Assembly: GCF_900115685.1 (NCBI RefSeq)
Contig: NZ_FOXJ01000001.1
Coordinates: forward strand, 186,001 to 250,000
Reading direction: 5' to 3'
Origin: Variovorax sp. 770b2
Lineage (GTDB): Bacteria > Pseudomonadota > Gammaproteobacteria > Burkholderiales > Burkholderiaceae_C
Length of the DNA: 64,000 bases
This document shows positions 7,318 through 18,100 of this stretch, one piece after another. Both the position numbers and the translations under genes were made by a program. The notes beneath the pieces were generated by a model that was not told the DNA's origin, ran no database searches, and saw nothing but the letters and a program-made list of their open reading frames with translations. The first letter of the stretch is position 1; every line of letters starts with the position of its first letter.

Positions 7318-9084
7318 ATGCTTTTGCGCCTTACCCCTTGCGTGCAGCCATCGCTGCGCGCGCTTTCCATTTGCTGCCTGCTGCTCATTGCGTCTTCCTG
7401 CGCCGTGGCGCAAGCGAATCCTTCATCGCCCAACGCCTTCGTCGAACAACTGCGTCAACAAGAGCGAGAACGCGTGATGCGCGCGCAGCAGGAGCGCGCG
7501 ATCGACAGTCGCCGCCAGGAGCTGTTGGCGCCCGATGCGCAGCGCCTGCCGGCTTCCGAATTCCCGTGCTTTCGCATCGATCACCTCGTGCTTGCGGGTG
7601 AGCGGGCCGATGAATTCCAATGGATGCTGGAGGCCGCAGGCGGCCCCGATGCGAGCGACAGCGCCATCGGCCGCTGCATCGGCACGCGGGGTGTCGATGT
7701 CGTCATGGCGCGCCTGCAGCAGGCCATCATCGCCAAGGGCTTCGTCACGACCCGCGTGCTGGCCGCGCGGCAGGACCTGTCCGCCGGCACGCTCACCGTC
7801 ACGCTCGTGTCCGGCCGCATCGCCGCCATTCGCGCGACACCCGATTCGAGCACCGGCTTGGGCGGCGACCGCGCGCTGCTTTCGGGCGCGATTCCCGCGC
7901 GGCCCGGCGACTTGCTCAACCTTCGCGATATCGAGCAGGGGCTGGAGAACTTCAAGCGCGTGCCCACCGCCGAAGCCGACATCCGGATCGAGGCGTCGCC
8001 GTCTCCCGATGCACGCCCCGGCGACAGCGATCTCGTGGTCACGTACGTGCAACGGCGCAAGCTGCGCGGCACGCTGAGCCTGGATGACAGCGGCACCGAA
8101 ACCACCGGCAGGTACCAGGCCGGCGCCACCGTCTCGGCGGACAACCTGCTCGGCCTCAACGACCTCTTCTACGTCAATGCCAACCACAGCATCGACGGGC
8201 ACTTTCTCGGCAACCCGAACCGCGGCACCGAGAGCCAGACCGTCCACTACTCGCTGCCCCGGGGCTATTGGCTGCTGGGCTTCACCGCGTCGAACAGCCA
8301 ATACCGGCAAACCGTAGCCGGTGCGAACGCGGGCATCGTGTACGCGGGCAAGAGCCGCAATGCCGAGGTCAGGCTTTCGCGCCTGATCCATCGCGACCAG
8401 CACCGCAAGACGACGCTGGCGATCCGCGCGTTCCAGCGCCAGTCGCGCAGCTTCGGCGATGGCGCGGAGATCTCGATCCAGCATCGCGTGATCGCTGGCT
8501 GGGAGGCCGCCTTGAGCCACAGGGAGTTCATCGGCCAGGCCACGGTGGAAGGCACGCTGGCCCTGCGCCAGGGCACCGGCGCATTCGGCGCCGAGCGCGC
8601 ACCCGAAGAGCAATTCGACGAAGGCACCAGCCGCTTTCGCCTCGTCGCGGCGGACGTGAGCCTGAACGCGCCTTTCAAGCTCGGCGCGCAGAAATTTCGC
8701 TACGTCGGCCAGTGGCGCGCGCAATGGAACCGGACCCAGCTCACGCCGCAAGACCGCTTTGCCATCGGTGGCCGCTACACCGTGCGCGGCTTCGACGGCG
8801 AGACCAGCCTGCTGGGCGACCGCGGCTGGCTGCTGCGCAGCGACGTCGGCTGGGCCGCGGGAGCGAGCGGCGCCGAGCTCTACGTGGGCATCGATTACGG
8901 CCGGGTGGGCGGCAAGTCGGCCGCGGGGCTGCTCGGCCACCACCTCGCCGGAGGCGTGGTCGGCGTGCGCGGCGCATGGGGAGGCCTGAACTGCGACCTC
9001 TTCGCCGGCGTGCCCCTCAGCAAGCCCGAGGGATACCGCACGTCCAGGGTCACCACGGGCCTCAACTTGAACTTCAGCTTCTGA
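7318..9084 (+). CDS. ShlB/FhaC/CdiB-type outer-membrane TpsB transporter
   Basis: The 588-residue protein has a signal peptide (MLLRLTPCVQ... to A-V-A-Q-A), a charged N-terminal plug-type helix (E-Q-L-R-Q-Q-E-R-E-R-V), two POTRA domains (about 80-235, with F-P-C-F-R-I-D-H-L and T-L-V-S-G-R-I) and a 16-strand barrel ending in N-L-N-F-S-F. The conserved V-R-G-F motif of the barrel loop L6 is present (Y-T-V-R-G-F-D-G). It exports the giant TpsA encoded 20 bp downstream. The frame opens at a TTG at 7243; I prefer the ATG at 7318 because it starts the signal peptide. Neither start has a strong ribosome site. Confidence 0.93.
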   Translation: MLLRLTPCVQPSLRALSICCLLLIASSCAVAQANPSSPNAFVEQLRQQERERVMRAQQERAIDSRRQELLAPDAQRLPASEFPCFRIDHLVLAGERADEFQWMLEAAGGPDASDSAIGRCIGTRGVDVVMARLQQAIIAKGFVTTRVLAARQDLSAGTLTVTLVSGRIAAIRATPDSSTGLGGDRALLSGAIPARPGDLLNLRDIEQGLENFKRVPTAEADIRIEASPSPDARPGDSDLVVTYVQRRKLRGTLSLDDSGTETTGRYQAGATVSADNLLGLNDLFYVNANHSIDGHFLGNPNRGTESQTVHYSLPRGYWLLGFTASNSQYRQTVAGANAGIVYAGKSRNAEVRLSRLIHRDQHRKTTLAIRAFQRQSRSFGDGAEISIQHRVIAGWEAALSHREFIGQATVEGTLALRQGTGAFGAERAPEEQFDEGTSRFRLVAADVSLNAPFKLGAQKFRYVGQWRAQWNRTQLTPQDRFAIGGRYTVRGFDGETSLLGDRGWLLRSDVGWAAGASGAELYVGIDYGRVGGKSAAGLLGHHLAGGVVGVRGAWGGLNCDLFAGVPLSKPEGYRTSRVTTGLNLNFSF

Positions 9085-9104
9085 GCCGCAGGGAGAAAAA
9101 ACAA

Positions 9105-12100
9105 ATGAACAAGCATCTTCATCGCATCGTCTTCAACGCCGCGCGCGGCATGCGCATGGTGGTCCAGGAAACCGCGACCAGCACCGGCAAGGGCGCATCC
9201 AGGGCTACCGGCAAGAGCGCACCCGCCGCCGCCTCGGTGCTCTTCGGTCTGCTGGTGGCATTGCCCGGGCAGGCGCAGATCGTCGCGAGCCCCATGGTCC
9301 CGGGCAGCCTGCGTCCGACCGTTCTCGTGGCGCCCAACGGCGTGCCGCTGGTCAACATCCAGACGCCGTCCGCAGCGGGCGTCAGCCGCAACGTCTACAG
9401 CCAGTTCGATGTGATGCGAAACGGCGTCATCCTGAACAACAGCCGCGTCAACGTGCAGAGCCAACTCGGCGGGTGGGTGCAGGGCAACCCCTGGCTGGCC
9501 GGCGGGCCGGCGCGCGTGATCCTGAACGAGATCAACGGCGGCAACCCGTCGCAGCTGCGAGGCCAGATCGAAGTGGCCGGGCAGCGCGCCGAGGTGGTCA
9601 TCGCCAACCCCGCGGGCATCCTGGTGGGCGGCAGCGGCTTCATCAACGCGTCGCGCGCCACGCTGACCACCGGGCTGCCGCAGCTCGATGCCTTCGGTGG
9701 CCTCGACAGCTTCGTCGTGCGCAGCGGTACCGTTCGCATCGAAGGCGCGGGGCTGGACCTGAGTCGGACGGACTACGCCGCCATCCTTGCACGGGCCGTG
9801 CAGGTCAACGCGGGCATCTGGGCCAATGAACTCAAGGTGGTGGCAGGCGCCAGCCAGGTCAGCGCCGATCACGGCAACGTCACGCCCGCGGCAAGCACCG
9901 GTGCGGCACCCGGCTTCGCGCTCGACGTGGCCGCGCTGGGCGGCATGTACGCCCGGAAGATCACGCTCATCGGCACCGAAGCCGGGCTGGGCGTGCGCAA
10001 TGCGGGCAGCATCGGCGCGGGGGCCGGTGGTCTCGTGGTGACGGCGAAAGGCTGGCTCGAGAACAGCGGGACGCTGGAAGGCGAACGCATCGAGCTTGCC
10101 AGCGGCGCGGACATCGGCAATCGCGGCACCATCCGGCAGGCCGGCACCTCGGGTCTTGCGATCGATTCGCGGACCTTGAGCAACACGAATGGCGGCGTGA
10201 TCGGCGGGGAGCCCGCGCCGCCGGCCAGCCCCGATGCGAGCAGCACAAGCGCAAGCCCCGCCGGCGCCAGTGGCACGGCCAGCGGCACGGCCAGTGGCAC
10301 GTCTCCCGGCGGGAGTTCGCCCACGCCGGGTGCAGCCTCCACCGGTGGCGGCGCATCGCCGACTGCGCCGTACGTTCCCGCGACGCCCGGAAGCATCACC
10401 GCCGCCGGCGCGATCCGGAACGACGGCGGGCACATCTACGCGGGCGGACCGATCGCGCTCAAGACACCGCAGATCGACAACGCGGGCGGCACGCTCGACG
10501 TGGCCACCATGGCCGTGACCGGCGCCAGGTTCAGCAATGCGGGCGGCGCGCTCAGCGTGAGCCGGAGTTTTGGCGCGAACGTCGGGCAGTTCGACAACAC
10601 CGGGGGCAAGCTGGATGCGGGCAGCCTGAGCATCGCCACGAGCGGCGACCTGATCAACATCGACGGCACGCTTGCCAGCGGCGCCGATACAGCCCTCACG
10701 GTTCAAGGCCAGGCGGACAACACGCGCGGAACGATTGCCGCGACGGGTGCACTGACCGCCAGCGTGACCGGCGCCACGATCAACAGTGCCGGCACGCTGG
10801 CCTCCAACCAGGGTCTGGCGCTCACCACCGGCTCGCTGGACAACACCAAGGGCCGCATCCAGTCGGCACAAGCGGGCGTGCAGCTCTCTGTGGCAGGTCG
10901 GTGGGTCAATGGCGGCGGTGGTGCTGTTGGTGCGGCTGGCGACTTGAACGTCCAGGCAGGCTCGCTCGTGAACAGCGGCAGCCTGCGCGGTGCGAACGAC
11001 GTCGGCATTGCGGTCGACGGCGCGCTCGCCAACGACGGCAGCATCACCGCAGGGCGCAACGCGGCGGTCACCGCCGGCAGCCTGCAGAGCAGCAGCACCG
11101 GCATGCTCGGCGCAGGCGTGCAAGGCGACGGCACGCTGGGCGCTGCAGGCGATCTGCGCGTCACGACCTCCGGCGCACTGGTCGCGAACGGCAACACCAT
11201 CGCTGCCGGCAATGTCGCGCTGCAAGGATCGAGCGCCGACCTCTCGGGCAGCCAGACCCGCGCGGCCAACATCGCAGTCGCCGCAACACAAGGCAATGCG
11301 ACGACGAGCAAGGCCACGCTCGCCACATCGGGCGCCCTGAGCGTGACGGCCAATGCGCAGCCCGGCCAGACGCTGGTCAACGAAGGCGGCAAGCTCAACG
11401 CGAACCAGCTGGACCTGCAGGTCTCGAACCTCGCGAACACCCAAGGCGGCGAGATCGTCCAGACCGGAGCCGGCGCAACGCGCATCGCAACCTCGGGCGC
11501 CATCGACAACAGCGGCGGCACCTTGGCGAGCAACGGCAGCCTGGCCCTCGCCGCCGCGAGCCTGAACAACAAGGGCGGCACATTGCGGGCCGCGCAAGCG
11601 TCTGATCTCACGGTCACCGCGACAGGCCTCGTGGACAACCGCCAAGGGGAGATGACCGCGGGCGGCAACACCACGGTCCAGACGGGCAGGCTCGACAACG
11701 ATGCCGGACGCATCACGGCCGCGGGCAATGCATCGAGCACCACGAGCGGCGCGACCCGCAACCAGGGCGGCACCATCGCGGCGAACGGCCACACGACCCT
11801 CAACGCCGGAAGCCTCGACAACGCAGGTGGCACCGTTTCCGCATTGAACACGTTGACGGCGAATGTCCAGGGTGCGGTGGACAACACCGCAGGCACGCTG
11901 GTCGCGAAGCAGGCGCTCGTGCTCGATGCCGGTTCACTGGCCAACGACAAGGGATCGGTCCAGTCCGCGCAGGCTGCAAGCCGATTGAACGTGGGCGGCG
12001 CCCTGAACAATGGCTTGGGCCATGTCGGTGCCGCGAGCGACCTGAGCATCAAAGCCGGCAGCTTGTCCAACGCAGGCACCTTGCGCGGCGCCAACGACAT

Positions 12101-15100
12101 CAGCGTGACAGTGAGCGATGCGCTGTCCAACGACGGCAGCATCACCGCAGGCCGTAACGCCACCGTCACGGCAGGCAGCGTACAAGACAGCAGCACGGGT
12201 GTGCTGGGCGCGGGCATCCAGCGCGATGGCAAGCTGGGCGCGGGGGGCGATCTGAGCGTCAGCGCCGGCGGCGCACTCGCCGCGCACGGCACGACCCTCG
12301 CAGCCGGCAATGCCACGCTGCAAGGCGCGAGCGTGGACCTGTCGTTCAGCCAGACCAGCGCCGCGAACATCGCGATCGCAGCCACCCAGGGAGATGTGAC
12401 GACGAACAAAGCCACGGTTGTCACACCGGGTACCTTGCGCATCACCGCCAACAGCAACGCAGCACAAACCCTCGTCAACGACGCCGGCAAGCTCGACGCC
12501 AAACAGCTCGAGCTGAAGCTTTCGAACCTCGCCAACACCGACGGCGGCCAGATCGTGCAGACCGGCACGGGCGCCATGCGCATCGAGACTTCGGGCGCCA
12601 TCGACAACAGCGGCGGTGTCCTGGCAAGCAACGGCGATCTGACGTTCGTCGCGGCCAGCCTGGACAACAAGGCCGGCACATTGCGCACCGGCGAGCGCGC
12701 GAACCTGTCCATCGACGTGAACGGCCTGCTGCGAAACAGCGACCGGGGCGAGATGGCTTCAGGCGGCAACGCCACGCTCCGCGCAGGCACCCTGGACAAC
12801 GCAGCGGGCCGCCTCACGGCTGCAGGCGACGTAGCGAGCACCACCGCCGCAGCAACCGGCAACCACGGCGGCACCATCGCCGCGAACGGCAGCGTCGTGC
12901 TCGAAGCGGGCAGCCTGGACAACAGCGTCGGCACCGTTTCCGCGCGCGACAGACTGACAGCGAGCATCCGCGGCGCCGCGGACAACGCGGGCGGTTCGCT
13001 GATCGCCAACCAGGCGCTCGCACTCGCGGCGGCTTCCCTGAACAACGACAAGGGCTCGATCCAATCGGTCCAGGCGGCCGCGAAACTCGACGTGGCCCAT
13101 GCCCTGACCAACGCCCGGGGCTACATCGGCGCCGCGACCGATCTCGGCCTGCAGGCGGGAAGCCTTGCCAATACCGGTAGCCTGCGCAGCGCCAACGACA
13201 CCACGGTGGACGTCCAGGGCCCTCTGGCCAACGACGGCAGCATCACGTCGGGCCGCCACACGACCATCACGGCCGACAGCGTGCAAGGCGGCGAGAAGAG
13301 CGTGTTCGGCGCGGGCGTCCAGGGCGACGGCAAGCCGGGCGCGGTGGGCGACCTGAGCATCAAGGCCCATGGCGCACTCGTGGCGCAGGGAACGAACCTG
13401 GCGGCCGGCAACGCCTTGCTGCTGGGCGCGAGCATCGATCTCTCGAAGAGCCGGACCAGCGCCGCGAACATCGCGCTCGCGGCCGACCAAGGCGACGTCG
13501 TGACCAGTCATGCCACGGTCGTCACGCCGGGCAAGCTGGCCCTCACGGCCGATGCCGATCCATCGCGAACGCTGATCAACGACAGCGGCACGCTCGATGC
13601 AGGCCGCCTGGAATTGAAGGTCTCGAACCTGGCCAACACCAGCGGCGAGATCGTGCAGGTCGGAACGCGCGCGACGACCATCGCTGTCGGAGGCAATTTG
13701 AACAACGACGGCGGACGCATCGCCAGCAACGGCCGCGACCTGAGCCTGGGTGCCGGCGGCGCGATGACCAACGCAGCCGGCCGCATCGAGCATGCGGTTT
13801 CCGAAGGCCAAGGCACCTTGTCCCTGAAGGCCGGCAGCTTCAGCGGCGCAGCAGGACAGATCACCGCCAACGGCGCCTTCGTGGCGGATGTGGCGGGCGC
13901 CTTCGATCAAAGTGCCGGAACGACCAGCGCCCGGAGCATCGCCATCGACGCAGGTTCCCTCGGCAACCGCGGCGGGCGGATCGTCCAGAGCGGCGCTGAT
14001 GCCACGCGCATCGCCATCGTGGGCGCCATCGACAACAGCGCGGGCACCATCGCCAGCAACGGCCACCTGGACGTCGCGGCTGGCAGCCTGGCGAACCAAG
14101 GCGGCGCGGTCCGCGCGGCGGGCACGGCCGATCTCGACATGGCCGTGACCGGTGCGCTGGACAACAGCAAGGGTGGCGCGATCGGCGCGGGGGGCAACGC
14201 CACCATCGCCGCTGGGCGCCTGAACAACGACGCCGGCAGCGTGACCGCCGCCGGCGACCTCCGCGCCACCGTCGGTGGTGCCGCGACCAACGTTGGCGGC
14301 ATGCTGGCCGCCAACGGCAACACCACGCTCGTGGCGGACACGCTGGACAACAGCAAGGGCACAGCGGCAGCAGTCAAGGGCGGCCTGACCGTCACCACGA
14401 CGGGCGCCACGACGAACGATGCCGGCACGCTGCAGGCGGCGGCGCGGATCGCGTTGGAGAACGGCGGCCTCAGAAACATCGGGGGCAAAGCCCTCGGCGA
14501 CAGCCTGTCCGTGGACACGCACGGCAGCGCGCTCGACAACACGCAAGGCACCCTCGCCGCAGCCACCACAGTGGCCCTGAACTCGGGCGCGCTCGTCAAC
14601 AACTCGGGCCTGATCCAGTCCGGCGGCGCGATGGCCATCGAGACGCATGGCAAGGCGCTGAGCAACACCGATGCAGCCGCCCACGCCAGCAAGCAGGGCG
14701 GCATCGCCAGCGCGGACACGCTGGACCTGAGGACCGGCTCGATCGACAACGCGGCCGGCTTCATCGGTGCGAAGAATGCATTGAGCGCCAGCACGCAGGC
14801 CTTCTCCAACACGGAGGCCGGCCTCGTGCTCGGCCAGTCCACCGTGGCCATCGACACGCACGGCGGCGCCTACGACAACAGCGGCGGGCAGACCATGGCC
14901 GCCGGCGACCTGCGCATCGGCGCGGGCAGCGTGGTCAACGCCGCGGGCCTCATGCGCTCGATGGCCACGGCCACCCTCGATGCCAGCGGCATCGACAACC
15001 ACGATACCCAGGGCAAGGACCAGGGCATCGAAGGCAAGCGCGTCGCCATCGCGGCGGGCAACGTGAACAATGCGTCGGGCGCCATCCGGGCCGACGCGGA

Positions 15101-18100
15101 CGCCACCGTGACCAGCGGCGGCACGGTCGACAACACCGGCGGCCTGATCTCGGGCGGCGGCACCGTGGCGATTGCCGATCCGCGCGCGGCCGACCCAGCC
15201 GCCAAGACGCTGAACCTCGTCAACACCAACGGTGCGCTGGTGGGCGACCAGCACCTGAAGATCGACGCCGCGACCTTCAGCGGCGACGGCCGACTCGTGG
15301 CCGGCAAGAACCTGTCCATCGCGCTGAAGCAGGACATCGTGAACGACGCCGGGCTCGCGGCCCGCGGCAACCTCACCTACACCACGACCGGCAGTTTCAC
15401 CAACCACGGCAAGCTCGTGGCCGGCCAGGCCCTCACGGTGGGCGGCCGCGAGGTCGAGAACACCGCAGGCGCCGAGATGTCGGGCACGGACACCGCCATC
15501 AACGCAAGCGGCACGCTCACCAACCGCGGCCTGATCGACAGCAACGGCAACACCCGCATCGATGCAGGCGCGGTCAAGAACATCGGCACCGGCCGCATCT
15601 ACGGCAACCAGGTGTCGATTGCGACGGGCACGCTCGACAACGATGCAGAGGCTGCCAATGGCACTACCAAGGCCGGCACCATTGCCGCGCGCAACACGCT
15701 GAACATCGGCGCGAACGCCATCCACAACCGCGAGCATTCGCTGCTCTTCAGTGCAGGCGGGGGCGCGGACGCGATGCGCATCGGCGCCGCGCTCGATGGC
15801 AACCGCCTCGCCACGGGGCAGGGCGGCGTGCTGGACAACCTGAGCGCCGACATCGAATCGCTGGGAGGCCTGTCGGTCTCGATGGCCAGCGTGAACAACC
15901 GCGACGTGCACATCCGGAAGGGCACGCCGAAGACAACGCCGGGCTTCCTGGTCGGCATCGCACCCAAGACGTTTGTCGGGAGCGGTTTCGGCCGCTCCAC
16001 CCTCTACCTCTCGGAAGAGGTCAACGCCGACCCGGTCAATGGTTTCGTCTACCGCAAGGACACCGGAGAACTCGTGGGCATTGGCGGCTACGGCCTCTGG
16101 AACAACGCCATTACGACCACCGAAGACAGGGCGATCGACGCCGACCCCGCACACCTCGTCGCGGGCGGCAGCATGACGGTCAGCGGGCACCTGTACAACG
16201 ACAACAGCCAGGTGCTGGCTGGCGGAAAACTCGATGTTCCGGACTACCAGCCCAATCAACTCATGGGCACGCGCACGGTCATTGGCCTTGCGACCGTGAT
16301 CGACAACACGATGCACGTGCAGATGGCGAACAAGCCGCTCATTCTGCCGCCTCAGACGTTTCCACTTGGCGCGTACAAGTACGAGCCCAACGTCAACGCC
16401 GCGAAAGGCACGAAGCCCGATGCGGCCGCCACCGCCGGCGGGAACGGCGCGGCCATCGCCGGCGGCATCGGCTCGGTGACCGCGGGCCACGGCGCAGCCA
16501 CCATCGTGGAGGTGCCGGCGAACGTCGGCGCGGTGGTGGGCGTGCCGGGCGAGCGTGCGAGCAACGCCAGTGCCACTGCAGCGCCGCAGGGCGTGGCGGC
16601 CATGCCGGCCAGCGCGGCGAGCATCGTTCATGTGGGCGGCGCTGCGTCTGCGCAGTCCGGTGCGGGCGTCGATCGCGTGGCCGCCGTTCAGGACGGCAGA
16701 ACCGCCATCGGCACCGTGCCTTCCGAGGCAGCGGTTCGCGCCGAAGCCGCACCGGGCGGCGTGCCCGCGCCGGAGGTTGGCGAGGCCAATGCCACGCGCG
16801 TATCGACGGGTGCTCCCATCGCGGCCGAGACGTCGACGGCCCGCGCGGGCGCCACCCGCACCATCCCCATGGTCGTTCGCACCAGCAGCCCCAACGTCGG
16901 CATCCCGCGCGCGAGCCTGTTCAACATCCACCCCGAGGCGGGCAGCCGCTACGTGGTCGAGACCGACCCGCGCTTTGCGAACTACCGCAACTGGCTCAGC
17001 AGCGACTATTTGTTGACCAACCTCGGCCAGGACCCGAACAACACCCTCAAGCGCCTGGGCGATGGTTTCTACGAACAGAAGCTCATCCGCGAACAGGTCG
17101 CGCAGCTCACGGGCTATCGCTTTCTCGAAGGCTTTGCGAGCGACGACGACCAGTACATCGCGCTCATGAACTCGGGCGCCACCTTCGCAAAGCAATACGG
17201 CCTGCGCCCCGGCATCGCACTGAGCGCCGCGCAGATGGCGCAACTCACCAGCGACATCGTGTGGCTCGTCGAGCAGACCGTGACCCTGCCCGACGGCAGC
17301 ACGCAGCAGGCGCTGGCGCCGCAGGTGTACGTGCGCGTGCGGCCGGGCGACATCGATGGTTCGGGCGCGTTGCTCAGTGCGGATGCGACGGTGATCAAGA
17401 GCAAGGGCGACATGGTCAACACCGGCACCATCGCCGGGCGGACGCTGGTGGCGATCAATGCCGAGAACGTGAAGAACCTCGGGGGGCGCATCGCTGGGGG
17501 CAGCGTTGGGCTCAACGCGCGCAACGATCTGGAGAACATCGGGGGCAGCATCACGGCGCGCGACAGCGCGGTGCTGATGGCGGGGCGGGATATCCGCATC
17601 GAGACGACCACGAAGACGGGAATCCAGCCGGGCACTTCGCGCACGGACATCGACCGCGTGGCGGGCGTGTACGTCACCGATCCAGGCGGCGTGCTGATCG
17701 CCAACGCGGGCAACGACGTCAAGGTGATCGCAGGCGTGCTGTCGAACAAGGGCGAGGACAGCTTCACCTCCCTCACGGCCGGCAGGAACATCGAACTGGG
17801 CACGGTCACCGAATCGCAAAGCCGGCTGACGATGCTCGGCGCCACGGGGTTCCGCGGCGATGCGTCCAGCAAGGAGGCCGGCAGCACCGTCGCCGGCAAC
17901 GGCACGGTGTTGCTTGATGCCAAGGGCGGAAGCATCGACGCGCGCGCCGCGACCCTCGATGCCGGCACGGGCGTGCTGGGCCTCACGGCAGCGCGCGACA
18001 TCGACATCGTTGCGGGAGAAGAAACCACGTCGGTGGTCGAGCGCAGCCAGGTCAAGGAGAAGCACAAGCTCAAATCGACGACCACCACCTTGGTGGGCGA

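Noticed and set aside
8895..11792. Minus-strand frame of 965 residues opposite tpsB/tpsA
   Set aside because: Same cause: antisense of G/C-ending codons; it crosses the real start and ribosome site of tpsA.
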